In this document: in pieces, positions 16,864-25,444 of the stretch
Layout: the number at the start of each line of letters is the position of its first letter
Position numbering within the stretch: position 1 is the stretch's first letter
Source of the DNA: Alphaproteobacteria bacterium
Lineage (GTDB): Bacteria; Pseudomonadota; Alphaproteobacteria; Reyranellales; Reyranellaceae
Assembly (NCBI GenBank): GCA_947474005.1
Contig: CANJHI010000006.1
Location: 1-64,000, forward strand
DNA: 64,000 nucleotides
Direction: 5' to 3'
Notes under the pieces: model-generated
Told to the model about the DNA's origin: nothing
The model's database searches: none
What the model saw: only the letters and a program-made list of their open reading frames with translations
Position numbers and translations under genes: made by a program

Positions 16864-18315
16864 ATGAGTGACGAGCTTTGGAAGATGACCGCCGTCGATA
16901 CAGTGGCACGGCTGAGGAAGAAGGAGATCTCGCCGCTCGACCTGGTCGAAGCCTCTGCCAAGCGCATCGCTGAGGTCGAGCCCGCGGTGAACGCGATGCC
17001 GACGCTCTGTCTCGACCGCGCGCGTGACCATGCCAAGCGCATCATGGCGGGCGGTGCGGCCTGCGAAGCTTCTGGCGAAGCGGGCTGGCTCGCCGGTCTT
17101 CCGGTCTCGATCAAGGACCTGACCGACGTCGCGGGCGTGCGCACCACCTACGGCTCGCCGATCTTCGCCAACCATGTGCCGACGAAATCCAATCCCCTGG
17201 TCGAGCGTATCGAGCGCAAGGGCGGCGTCGTGATGGGCAAATCGAACACGCCGGAGTTCGGCGCCGGCGGCAGCACCTTCAACGAGGTGTTCGGCCGCAC
17301 GCGCAATCCCTGGAACACCTCGCTCACCTGCGGTGGGTCGACCGGCGGCGGCTCGGTGTCGGTGGCGACCGGCGAGGTCTGGCTGGCGCACGGGTCCGAC
17401 CATGGCGGCTCGCTGCGCCGGCCCGGCACCTATTGTTCGACCGTCGGCATCCGGCCCTCGCCGGGCCGCGTGACGCGCGGCACGTCCAACAATCTCTGGT
17501 CGCCGCAGTCGGTGCAGGGGCCGATGGCGCGCAACGTGGCCGATCTCGCGCTGTTCCTCGACACCATGGCGGGCTTCTGCCCGGAAGACCCGATGACCTT
17601 CGATGCGCCGGCGCAGTCGTTCAGCGCGGCAGTCGCCAGCCCGGTCGCCCCCAAGCGGGTCGCCTGGACGGCGGACTTCGGCGGCCGCTTCGAACTCGAC
17701 AAGGATGTCCGCGAGATCTGCACCAAGGCGGCGCGGCACTTCGAGGAGCTGGGCTGCATCGTCGAGGAGGTCTCGCCCGACTTCGGTCCGGTCGACGAGA
17801 TCTTCATGGCCTTTCGCAGCCAGCAGTTCCTCGTCGAGCGCGAGCTGCAGATCCAGCAGCATCGCGACAAGGTCAAGCCGGACATCATCTGGAACACCGA
17901 ACTCGGCCAGAAGCAGACCACCAGCCAGCTCGCCTGGGCGGAGCGCGAGCGCGCCGCCCTTTTCCGGCGCATGGTCGAGTTCTTCCAGAAGTACGACCTG
18001 CTGGTGACGCCGAGCGCGCCGACTCCCGCCTTCGACGTCAACCTGCGCGCACCCGCCACCATCAACGGCAAGAAGCTCGAGAACTACATGTCGGGCTCGA
18101 CGCTCAATTCGGCGATCACCGTCACCGGCAGCCCCGCCATTGCCGTGCCCTGCGGCTTCGACCCGTATGGCCGGCCCGTGGGGTTGCAATTGGTCGGCAA
18201 AGCCCGGGGCGAGGCGGCGCTGCTGCAGGCGGCAGCGCTTTATGAGCAACTCCTGGGCCTCGATCGCCTCCTGCCCATCGACCCCAAGCCCGGAACCGTG
18301 CCACCATCGGACTGA
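16864..18315 (+). CDS. Amidase signature-family enzyme
   Basis: This 483-residue amidase hydrolyses carboxamides with a Ser-cisSer-Lys triad: Lys in PVSIKDLTD, cis-Ser in CGGSTGGGSVSVATG (usual GGSSGG) and the nucleophile Ser in HGSDHGGSLRRPG. Start ATG 16864 (MSDELWKMTAVDTVARL) is typical; ATG 16837 lies within the palindrome upstream. Probably cytosolic; no signal peptide. The SDR gene begins 17 bp after its stop behind a strong AGGGGGG. With the following genes it forms a catabolic run that releases an acid and ammonia from an amide (inference). Confidence 0.92.
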   Translation: MSDELWKMTAVDTVARLRKKEISPLDLVEASAKRIAEVEPAVNAMPTLCLDRARDHAKRIMAGGAACEASGEAGWLAGLPVSIKDLTDVAGVRTTYGSPIFANHVPTKSNPLVERIERKGGVVMGKSNTPEFGAGGSTFNEVFGRTRNPWNTSLTCGGSTGGGSVSVATGEVWLAHGSDHGGSLRRPGTYCSTVGIRPSPGRVTRGTSNNLWSPQSVQGPMARNVADLALFLDTMAGFCPEDPMTFDAPAQSFSAAVASPVAPKRVAWTADFGGRFELDKDVREICTKAARHFEELGCIVEEVSPDFGPVDEIFMAFRSQQFLVERELQIQQHRDKVKPDIIWNTELGQKQTTSQLAWAERERAALFRRMVEFFQKYDLLVTPSAPTPAFDVNLRAPATINGKKLENYMSGSTLNSAITVTGSPAIAVPCGFDPYGRPVGLQLVGKARGEAALLQAAALYEQLLGLDRLLPIDPKPGTVPPSD

Positions 18316-18332
18316 AAAGCAGGGGGGACGCC

Positions 18333-19115
18333 ATGCGTGTGGTGATTACCGGCGCGAGCCGCGGGATCGGGCGGGCGACGGCCCTGAAACTGGCGGCCGA
18401 TGGCGCCGAAGCGCTGACGCTCTGCGACGTGGCCTATCTCGACGAGCTGGACGCACTGGCCGCCAACCTCCGGACCTCGGGCTGCAAGGTCCACACGCTG
18501 CGCGCCGACATGGCCAAGCCCAACGACCCCGCTCGGGTGATCGCGGCCGCCGTGAAGGCAATGGGCGGCATCAGCGGCATCGTCGGCAACGCCGGCATCG
18601 CCGCTCCCGCCAAGCTGGTCGATCTCGACGTGGCGACCTGGGACCGCATCTTCGACATCAACCTCCGCGCCAACTGGCTGCTCGCCAAGGCGGCGCATCC
18701 GCACCTCAGGAAGTCGAAGGGCGCCATCGTCATGCTGTCGTCGATGGCGGGTGTCATGCCGCAGCTCCCGACTGGCGCCTACAGCCCGGCCAAGGCGGCG
18801 CTGATCATGCTGACCGAGATGATGGCGATGGAATGGGCGCCCGACGGCATCCGCGCCAATTCGGTGTGCCCGGGCTTCGTCCATACCTCGATGACCGACG
18901 CGATCTACGCCCAGCCCAAGCTGGCGCGCGCCCGCGCCAAACTGGTGCCGCTTGGCCGCGTCGCCAAGCCGGGCGATATCGCCGACGCCATCGCCTTTCT
19001 GCTGAGCCCGGAGGCCAGCTACATCACCGGCCAGGCGCTGGTGGTCGACGGCGGCCTCTCGCGTTCGATCCTCAACCATACGCCGGGCGTGGCCGCGACG
19101 CCGAAGGGCAAGTAA
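18333..19115 (+). CDS. SDR-family oxidoreductase
   Basis: This 260-residue classical SDR has cofactor motif TGASRGIG at residues 6-13, GNAGIA in place of the usual NNAG, catalytic Ser in VMLSSMAGVM, and YSPAK as the Tyr-x3-Lys pair. The C-terminal ALVVDGGLSRSI is typical. A strong Shine-Dalgarno (AGGGGGG) precedes ATG 18333. It lies in the run amidase, SDR, amidohydrolase, aspartate-dehydrogenase-like, M20. It would oxidise or reduce a hydroxyl/carbonyl intermediate; the substrate is unknown. Confidence 0.9.
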   Translation: MRVVITGASRGIGRATALKLAADGAEALTLCDVAYLDELDALAANLRTSGCKVHTLRADMAKPNDPARVIAAAVKAMGGISGIVGNAGIAAPAKLVDLDVATWDRIFDINLRANWLLAKAAHPHLRKSKGAIVMLSSMAGVMPQLPTGAYSPAKAALIMLTEMMAMEWAPDGIRANSVCPGFVHTSMTDAIYAQPKLARARAKLVPLGRVAKPGDIADAIAFLLSPEASYITGQALVVDGGLSRSILNHTPGVAATPKGK

Positions 19116-19163
19116 AGTCCAGCCAGCTCCTGATGCACGGAGGCCAGCCATGGGTATCAAGTC

Positions 19164-20666
19164 ATGGGTATGTTGAGCGACGAGGAACACGCAAGCGTGG
19201 TTCCGGCCCGCCTGGCCGGCAGCCCGACGCCGGTGCCGACGCAGGTCGTCTCGAGCGACGAATTCCTGCCGATCCCGCAGACCGAGCGGCAGAAGAAGGT
19301 CGAGGCGCGCATGAACGCGCTGGCCGACGACTACGGCAAGGCCAACGGCCTGCCGCGCCGGCGCTTCTTCCAGACCGCTGCCGGCATGGCCACCGCCTTC
19401 GTCGCCATGAACGAGGTCTACGGTCCGCTCTACGGCGCCTCGCCGGCCGAGGCGAAGAGCGTCGATCTGGCTCAGGCGCGCGCCAGCGCGCTGTCCGACC
19501 AGTTCGTCATGGACGTGCACACGCATTTCCTGCGCGACGACACGCGGCTGGAAGGCTTCGTGCGCGGCCGCGAAGCGGTCGGCAAGGCGGGCTGGAACCC
19601 GACGCTGGTCGACAAGCCCCAGACCATCGACGATCTAAAATATCCGAACTGGTTCAAGGAGATCTATCTCGACAGCGACACCAAGGTGGCGCTGATCAGC
19701 GGCTCGGCGTCGGAGGATCCACGCGACTGGTTCCTGACCAACGAGATGAAGGCCGAGGCGCGCGAGAAGGTGAACAAGGCGGCGGGTTCCAGGCGCTGCC
19801 TGTCGCACGCGATTTTTACGCCCGGCTACGACGGCTGGATGGACGAGGTCGACAAATGCATCGCCACGTTGAAGCCCGACTCCTGGAAGGGCTACACGGT
19901 CGGCGACAACACCAACAAGGACCTGGCGCGCCATCCCTGGCGCATGGACGACGAGAAGCTCGTCTATCCGTTCTACGAGAAGATGCTGAAGGCGGGGCAG
20001 GACATCGTCTGCGTCCACAAGGGTCTCTACCCGCCGTCGACGGCGCAGCGGTGGCCGCATCTCACGCAGTACGCCACGGTCGACGACGTCGGCAAGGCGG
20101 CCAAGGACTGGCCGCAGATCCGCTTCGTGATCTACCACTCGGCCTTCCGCTGGACGGGCGGTGCCGGCGCCAACGCCAAGGACGGCTACGCCCAGTTCGA
20201 GCAGACCGGCCGGGTCGAATGGACCAGCGACCTCGCCGACATTCCGGCGAAGTATGGCATCAGCAACGTCTACGCCGACCTGGGCCAGATCTTCGCCCAG
20301 ACCACCGTCACCGAACCGCGGCTGTGCGCCGCCCTGATGGGCATGCTGATCAAGGGCATGGGCGTCGACCACGTCGTGTGGGGCACCGACGCGGTGTGGA
20401 CCGGCGCGCCGCAATGGCAGATCGAGGCGCTGCGGCGCCTGGAAATCCCCGAGGACATGCAGAAGAAGTTCGGTTTTACGCCGCTCGGCCCGGCCGACGG
20501 CCCGGTCAAGCGCGCCATCTTCGGCGAGAATTCGGCCAAAATGTACAAGTACGAGATCAAGAAGGCGGCGTGGCGCGACGACCGCTTCGCCGCGATCAAA
20601 TCGGACTACGAGCGCGCCGGCCGAGAGCCGTCGAACCTGCGCTATGGCTTCGTCACGCCGACGTGA
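19164..20666 (+). CDS. Amidohydrolase family 2 (ACMSD-like) protein with internal twin-arginine motif
   Basis: This 500-residue TIM-barrel metal-dependent hydrolase or decarboxylase has metal ligands H119 and H121 in MDVHTHF, later His in VCVHKGLYPP and VIYHSAF, and Asp in VVWGTDAVW. A twin-arginine-like segment (RRRFFQTAAGMATAFVAM, residues 65-82) lies unusually far from the N-terminus, after a hydrophilic 64-residue leader. ATG 19164 is preceded by a better-placed GGAGG for an out-of-frame ATG (19150) that encodes only an eight-residue peptide. The next gene's GTG overlaps its stop by 4 bp. Confidence 0.85.
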   Translation: MGMLSDEEHASVVPARLAGSPTPVPTQVVSSDEFLPIPQTERQKKVEARMNALADDYGKANGLPRRRFFQTAAGMATAFVAMNEVYGPLYGASPAEAKSVDLAQARASALSDQFVMDVHTHFLRDDTRLEGFVRGREAVGKAGWNPTLVDKPQTIDDLKYPNWFKEIYLDSDTKVALISGSASEDPRDWFLTNEMKAEAREKVNKAAGSRRCLSHAIFTPGYDGWMDEVDKCIATLKPDSWKGYTVGDNTNKDLARHPWRMDDEKLVYPFYEKMLKAGQDIVCVHKGLYPPSTAQRWPHLTQYATVDDVGKAAKDWPQIRFVIYHSAFRWTGGAGANAKDGYAQFEQTGRVEWTSDLADIPAKYGISNVYADLGQIFAQTTVTEPRLCAALMGMLIKGMGVDHVVWGTDAVWTGAPQWQIEALRRLEIPEDMQKKFGFTPLGPADGPVKRAIFGENSAKMYKYEIKKAAWRDDRFAAIKSDYERAGREPSNLRYGFVTPT

Positions 20667-21445
20667 GCAATTACGGCATCGTCGGTTTCGGGCGCATTGG
20701 ACGACGGTTGGCAGCCCGCCTGCCGGGAGCCTTCACCGTCCTGGTGCGTCCTGCGCAGTCGGATGATGCCGCAGCGCTTCTCGGCCCCGACCGTGTCTGC
20801 ACCACGCTCGACGCGTTCCTCGCCCGCAAGCCCGACATCGCCATCGAATGCGCCTCGCCCCGAACGCTGGCGGACATCGGCGCGGTTCTGCTGCAAGCGG
20901 GCATCGACCTCGTTCCGCTGTCGCTCACCGCAATTGCCGATCCGGAGGTCGAAAGCCGCCTGATGGCCGCGGCGGAAGCCGGGCCCGGGCGCCTCGAGAT
21001 TGCGCCGGGTGCCATCGGGACGCTCGATCTTCTGGCCACGGCGCGGGAAGAGGGTCTGAAACGTGTCGTCTACCGCCAGCTCAAGTCGCCCGCGATGTGG
21101 CGGCTGACGCCGGCCGCGCGGCTCGCCGACCTCGAGTCGATTCGCGAGCGCCACGTGTTCTTCAAGGGTAGTGTGCGCGACGTGGCGCGGCACCTTCCCA
21201 ACAGCCTCAACACATCGGTCGGCGTGGCGCTTGCCGGGTTGGGTCTCGACGGGACGGAAGCCGAATTGGTCGCCGATCCGGCGCTTCGGGAGACCGGACA
21301 CGAACTGGAAATCCATGCCGCGCCCGGCAATGCGGTCCTGCAGCTGGGCGGGCGCGACGTGCCGCCCGACGGCGACCCGGTCGACTATACGACCTTCAGC
21401 CTGCTGCGCCTGCTGCGCCGCCGGCAGGCCAGGGTGGTGATCTGA
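20663..21445 (+). CDS. L-aspartate dehydrogenase-like protein
   Basis: This 260-residue NAD(P)-dependent enzyme is of the aspartate dehydrogenase/DUF108 type. The N-terminal Rossmann motif is YGIVGFGRIGRRLA; SLTAIADPE and the conserved GAIGTLDLLATA follow, then LPNSLNTSVGVALAGLGLD and ADPALRETGHELEIHAAPG. These enzymes interconvert aspartate with oxaloacetate or iminoaspartate and may act on other amino acids. The start is GTG 20663, overlapping the amidohydrolase stop (GTGA), and its TGA overlaps the next ATG. It could deaminate an amino acid released by the flanking hydrolases. Confidence 0.8.
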   Translation: MSNYGIVGFGRIGRRLAARLPGAFTVLVRPAQSDDAAALLGPDRVCTTLDAFLARKPDIAIECASPRTLADIGAVLLQAGIDLVPLSLTAIADPEVESRLMAAAEAGPGRLEIAPGAIGTLDLLATAREEGLKRVVYRQLKSPAMWRLTPAARLADLESIRERHVFFKGSVRDVARHLPNSLNTSVGVALAGLGLDGTEAELVADPALRETGHELEIHAAPGNAVLQLGGRDVPPDGDPVDYTTFSLLRLLRRRQARVVI

Positions 21446-22728
21446 TGAGTGCCGTGGCGAACGATCCCGTCGGTTTTCTGCAGGCCTTGATCCGCGCTCA
21501 ACGCGATGGCGAATCGGCCGTGCAGCAGGTCGTCGCCGATGCGGCGCGCGGGCTCGGCTGTGCCGTCGAGACGGTGCGTTACAGGCCGGGCGACGTGCCA
21601 ATGGTCGCGGAGTTTGCCAGCACGCACGCTATTGACCTCGGCGAGCGCGCGAGCGTTGTCGCCACTTTCAAGGGGAAAAGCACAGGCGAGGGGAAGGGCC
21701 GCAGCCTCATCTTCTTCGCCCATCCCGACGGCGAGCCCGTGGCGAACACCGAGACGTGGCAGCGCGATCCCTTCGCCGGCATCGTCGAGAACGGCCGCAT
21801 CTACGGCTGGGGCGTGGCGGACGATCTCTCCGGCGTCGCCATCCTGATCCAGGGATTGGCCGCCGTCCTCGCCAGTGGACAGGCGCCGGCCGGCGACGTC
21901 ATTCTCGCCAGCACGCCCAGCAAGCGTCATGCGCGCGGCGTGTCGGCGCTGCTGCACGGCGGATTGCGGGCCGATGCCGCGGTCTACCTCCATCCGGCCG
22001 AATCAGGCGTCGGCATGCGCGAGATCAAGGCCTTCGCCTCCGGCCTGCTCGAATTCCGCATCACCGTCGAGGGCCGCGCGCCCGACACCAACGAGATCAG
22101 CCACACCGCCTTCGCCCACCGCGCCGTCAACCCGATCGACAAGCTGTGGCTCGTCTTTCGCGCCCTGCAGGCCCTCGATGCACGGCGCGCCGCCGCCGTC
22201 CATCATCCCGCGCTCGAACAGGCGATCGGCCGCTCGACCAATCTTCTGGTGTCGCACATGGGCGCCGGCCGCGAGGACGTCTTCGCGCGCATCGCACCCG
22301 AGGCCATCCTTGCGGGCTCGCTGTCGTTTCCGCCGAACGAGACGCTGGCCGACGTTCAGGCGGCGGTGGAGCAGGCGGTGCGTGAGGCCGCCGGGACGGA
22401 TGACTGGCTGAGGGATCATCCGCCGCGCGTCGCGTGGCTATCGGGCGTCACCGGTGCCGAGGTGCCGGTCGACGATCCGCTCTATCGCGTGGTTGCCGGC
22501 GCCATCGTGGCCGTGACCGGCCAACCGCCGCATGTAAACCCGCTACATACGTCGAGTGACATCCGCAATCCGATCGTCCAGGCCGGTATTCCGACTGTGG
22601 GCCTGGGACCGCTGGGCGGCGATCTCACCCAGAACGGCCTGCACGACGAATGGGTCGATGCCGAGGACTACCGACGGGCGGTGAAAGTCGCGGCCGCGAT
22701 TATCGCCGGTTGGTGCGGCACGGTCTGA
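21445..22728 (+). CDS. M20-like metallopeptidase/deacylase with an altered active site
   Basis: This 427-residue M20/M25/M40-type amidohydrolase has zinc ligands H93-x-D95 (FAHPDGEP), bridging D126 (WGVADDLSG) and a C-terminal His (PLHTSSDIRNP). The usual Glu-Glu pair (DEE-like, about 30 residues after the bridging Asp) is replaced by STPSKRHARG (residues 156-165), so the catalytic base and one zinc ligand appear missing; E186 (HPAESG) may be the remaining ligand. It may be a non-canonical hydrolase or a binding protein. Its ATG overlaps the preceding stop (TGATG), which indicates tight coupling. Confidence 0.82.
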   Translation: MSAVANDPVGFLQALIRAQRDGESAVQQVVADAARGLGCAVETVRYRPGDVPMVAEFASTHAIDLGERASVVATFKGKSTGEGKGRSLIFFAHPDGEPVANTETWQRDPFAGIVENGRIYGWGVADDLSGVAILIQGLAAVLASGQAPAGDVILASTPSKRHARGVSALLHGGLRADAAVYLHPAESGVGMREIKAFASGLLEFRITVEGRAPDTNEISHTAFAHRAVNPIDKLWLVFRALQALDARRAAAVHHPALEQAIGRSTNLLVSHMGAGREDVFARIAPEAILAGSLSFPPNETLADVQAAVEQAVREAAGTDDWLRDHPPRVAWLSGVTGAEVPVDDPLYRVVAGAIVAVTGQPPHVNPLHTSSDIRNPIVQAGIPTVGLGPLGGDLTQNGLHDEWVDAEDYRRAVKVAAAIIAGWCGTV

Positions 22729-22803
22729 AACAGGCCGGGACACGGTTGGCAATCGGCGTCAAAATTGCATTCGGTCGTGGGGACCGCAAACAGGGGGACT
22801 GAC

Positions 22804-23661
22804 ATGGGCAATTTCATCGATTTAGGCGTTCGCCGCCGCAGCCTGCTCAAGGCCGGCGCCGCCGCTTCGGCTTTGGCTCTCGCGCCGGGCGCCGTGCGCG
22901 CCCAGGCCAAGATCGCGCCGCCCAACCTCATCAAGGCGGGCACGCTGATCATGTCGATCAACCCGACCCTGCCGCCGCTGCAGTTCGTCGACGACAAGGG
23001 CGAGCTGAAAGGCATGCGCGTCGAACTCGCCAACGAATGCTGCAAGAAGCTCGGGCTGGCGCCGGAATACATCCGCACCGAGTTCGCCACCATGATCCCG
23101 GGCCTGGCCGCCAAGCGCTGGGACATGATCAACACCGGCATCTTCTGGACCGAGGAGCGCTCGAAGCTGATGTACATGGTGCCCTACGAGCAGGCGGCCA
23201 TCAGCTTCCTGGCGGCCAAGGGCAATCCGCTCGGCATCAAGACGGTCGACGATCTCGCCGGCAAGAAGATCTCGGTCGAACTCGGCGGCATCGAGGAGCG
23301 GCGCACCCGCGAGGTGGCCGACATGGTGGCCAAGAAGGGCCTGAAGCCCATCACCGTGATGACGTTCAACAACTTCGCCGAGGCCTTCCAGGCCCTGAAG
23401 GCGGGACAGTCCGATGCCGCGACCAGCATCGATGCCACGGCGATGTTCATGCAGCAGCGCGGCGACTTCACGCGCGCCGTCAGCGGCGTGTTCCCGCAGA
23501 TCGCCTGCTTCGCCTTCGCCAACAAGCTGCTGGCCGAGGCGGTCGTGTCGACGCTGAACGACCTCAAGGCAGACGGCTATTACGGCAAGCTGCTCGACCA
23601 GTACGGCGTGCTGAAGATCGACGAGGACAAGTTCTCCATCAAGGGCCCGGGGCCGGCGTAG
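22804..23661 (+). CDS. Polar amino-acid ABC transporter substrate-binding protein
   Basis: This 285-residue periplasmic family 3 binding protein carries a Tat-type signal (RRRSLLKAGAAASALALAP, cleavage near AVRAQA). Family features are PLQFVDDKGELKGMRVELANECC, ATMIPGLAAKRWDMINTGIFWTEERSK and TVDDLAGKKISVELGG. ATG 22804 fits a GGGGGAC upstream and the signal peptide, in preference to an in-frame ATG at 22765. It is 75 bp after the M20 gene and 7 bp before the permease gene. It probably binds an amino acid or related compound handled by the upstream catabolic genes. Confidence 0.9.
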   Translation: MGNFIDLGVRRRSLLKAGAAASALALAPGAVRAQAKIAPPNLIKAGTLIMSINPTLPPLQFVDDKGELKGMRVELANECCKKLGLAPEYIRTEFATMIPGLAAKRWDMINTGIFWTEERSKLMYMVPYEQAAISFLAAKGNPLGIKTVDDLAGKKISVELGGIEERRTREVADMVAKKGLKPITVMTFNNFAEAFQALKAGQSDAATSIDATAMFMQQRGDFTRAVSGVFPQIACFAFANKLLAEAVVSTLNDLKADGYYGKLLDQYGVLKIDEDKFSIKGPGPA

Positions 23662-23668
23662 GCGCGGC

Positions 23669-24376
23669 ATGAAGGTCTGGAATTGGGAAGGCTTCTGGGG
23701 CTACTTCACCAATCTCTATCTGCTTGAAGGCGCGCTGTGGACGATCGGGCTGACCCTCAGCACGCTCGTCTTCGGCGGCATTCTGGGTCTTCTGCTGGCC
23801 GTGATGCGGCTCAGCAAGCACAAGGCACTGTCGCGGGCCGCGCAGACCTACATCTGGATCTTCCGCGGCACGCCGCTCCTGGTGCAGCTCATCATCATCT
23901 ACACCGGCCTGCCGCAGCTCGGCCTGGTGCGTTTCAGCGTGCTGGAATCGGCGATGCTCGGGCTGGCGCTCAACGAGGCGGCCTACCTCTCGGAGATCCT
24001 GCGCGGCGGCATCCTGTCGGTCGCCAAGGGCCAGACCGAGGCGGCGCGCGCCATGGGCCTGTCACCCTTCCAGATCTTCCGGCTGGTCGTGTTGCCCCAG
24101 GCGCTGCGCGTCATCATCCCGCCGCTCGGCAACTCGGTGAACGGTCTCCTGAAGACCACGTCGATCGCCTCGGTGATCTCGATGGAGGAGGTGCTGCGGC
24201 GCGGCCAGATCCTGATGCAGCAGAAGTTCCAGGTGCTCGAAGTCTTCATGGTCGTGGCCATCCTCTATCTGGCGATGACCACCTGCTGGGACTTCGTCCA
24301 GCGCCGCATAGAAGCCTACTACGGCAAGGCCTACGGCGCCGCCGCCGACAAGCAACTTGCCCGCGATGATCATTAG
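23669..24376 (+). CDS. Polar amino-acid ABC transporter permease
   Basis: This 235-residue inner-membrane permease is of the HisMQ/GlnP type, with about five membrane helices. TIGLTLSTLVFGGILGLLLAVMR and the EAA loop EAARAMGLSPFQIFRLVVLPQALR (about residues 123-146) are diagnostic. It partners the binding protein 7 bp upstream. No ATPase and no second permease lie nearby, so it may act as a homodimer and use an ATPase encoded elsewhere. The gene ends just before the palindromic repeat at 24381, which may serve as terminator. Confidence 0.92.
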   Translation: MKVWNWEGFWGYFTNLYLLEGALWTIGLTLSTLVFGGILGLLLAVMRLSKHKALSRAAQTYIWIFRGTPLLVQLIIIYTGLPQLGLVRFSVLESAMLGLALNEAAYLSEILRGGILSVAKGQTEAARAMGLSPFQIFRLVVLPQALRVIIPPLGNSVNGLLKTTSIASVISMEEVLRRGQILMQQKFQVLEVFMVVAILYLAMTTCWDFVQRRIEAYYGKAYGAAADKQLARDDH

Positions 24377-24380
24377 CCCC

Positions 24381-24485
24381 CGTCGTCCCGACCGAAGCCC
24401 GAAGGGCGTAGCGGAGGGACCTTCTCTCAATAACTAGCTGCTTCCGCCAGAGAGAAGGCCCCTCGGCTACGCTCGGGGCGACGAG
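24381..24485. repeat. Intergenic palindromic repeat between convergent genes
   Basis: This imperfect 105-bp inverted repeat lies between the amino-acid permease and DapA-family genes. The right arm (24450-24483) is an exact reverse complement of 34 bp at 28347-28380; the left arm is a variant with about 14 extra bases. Its core CCCCGAGCGTAGCCGAGGGG is of a type dispersed in alphaproteobacterial genomes. It probably acts as a bidirectional transcript end. Confidence 0.85.
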
Positions 24486-24490
24486 TGCGC

Positions 24491-25399
24491 TTAGCCCGCC
24501 TTCTTGACCTTCTCCTCCGCCAGCACGCCCATCTGGCGCAGCACCTCGCGCAGGGCGGGACGCTGGGCCTCGGGGAGCGGCAGGCGCGGCGCGCGCGGTG
24601 GGCCCATGGGCATGCCCATCATCTCGAAGGCGGCCTTGGTGCCGGAGACGTAGCGCGGGCCGCCGACCCACCACAGCAGCGGCGTCATCTTCATGTAGAG
24701 CGCCAATGCTGCGTCCATGTCGCGCTTGTCGGCCACCAGCTCGAACAGCTGCGCCGACCAGCGCGGGATCACGTTCGAGCACACCGCCACCCAGCCCTCG
24801 GCGCCCAGCCAGAAGGATTCGTAGCCCAGCACGCCCGCGAACACCGTCATCTTGTCGCCGGCGAGCCGGATGATGTCGCGCACACGCGTCGGATCGAGGG
24901 TCGATTCCTTCACGTACTTGCAGTTCGGGATCTGGGCGATGCGCGCCAGCAGCTCGGGCTGCATGTCGACGTTCGACGTCGCCGGATTGTTGTAGACCAT
25001 GATCGGAATCGAAATCGCATCCGACACCTTCTTGTAGTGTGCGAACAGCTCGTCGTCCGTCGGCACGCTGTAGAACGGCGGGATGATCAGCACGCCGTCG
25101 GCGCCCATCGATTCGGCCTCGCGGCTGGTGCGCACGACCTCGTCGGTCCATTCCGCGCCGGTGCCGATCAGCACCGGCACCCGGCCGGCTGCCTGCTTGA
25201 CCACGGTTTCGACGATCTCGCGCCGCTCGTCGGGGGTCACGCTCAGGAACTCGCCGGTGCTGCCGAGCGGGATCAGGCCATGGATGCCTTCGGCGATCTG
25301 GAAGTCGACCAGGCGCTTCAGCGCCGGCACGTCGACCTTCTTGCCGTCGGCCGTGAAGGGGGTGATCAGGACGGTGTAGGTGCCGCGAAACTTCTTCAT
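24491..25399 (-). CDS. DapA-family (DHDPS/NAL superfamily) lyase or deaminase
   Basis: This 302-residue Schiff-base TIM-barrel enzyme has Lys K164 (CKYVKEST), Y136 (VYNNP) and substrate carboxylate loop GSTGE (residues 46-50). The superfamily includes dihydrodipicolinate synthase, sialic acid and keto-sugar-acid lyases, and 1-pyrroline-4-hydroxy-2-carboxylate deaminase of hydroxyproline catabolism. It is divergent by only 45 bp from the fused dehydrogenase at 25445, whose subunits occur in D-hydroxyproline and opine dehydrogenases. A hydroxyproline-type role is therefore plausible, but no epimerase or semialdehyde dehydrogenase is nearby. Confidence 0.85.
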   Translation of the reverse strand: MKKFRGTYTVLITPFTADGKKVDVPALKRLVDFQIAEGIHGLIPLGSTGEFLSVTPDERREIVETVVKQAAGRVPVLIGTGAEWTDEVVRTSREAESMGADGVLIIPPFYSVPTDDELFAHYKKVSDAISIPIMVYNNPATSNVDMQPELLARIAQIPNCKYVKESTLDPTRVRDIIRLAGDKMTVFAGVLGYESFWLGAEGWVAVCSNVIPRWSAQLFELVADKRDMDAALALYMKMTPLLWWVGGPRYVSGTKAAFEMMGMPMGPPRAPRLPLPEAQRPALREVLRQMGVLAEEKVKKAG

Positions 25400-25444
25400 C
25401 CCGAACTCCTATCGGCGGAACGCTTGGGGTAGTGTCCTCATATC

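Noticed and set aside
18140-21445. Very long plus-strand open frame (over 1,000 codons) spanning several genes
   Set aside because: Only its final 260 codons match a family (aspartate dehydrogenase, from GTG 20663); the upstream part is the shadow of SDR and amidohydrolase genes.
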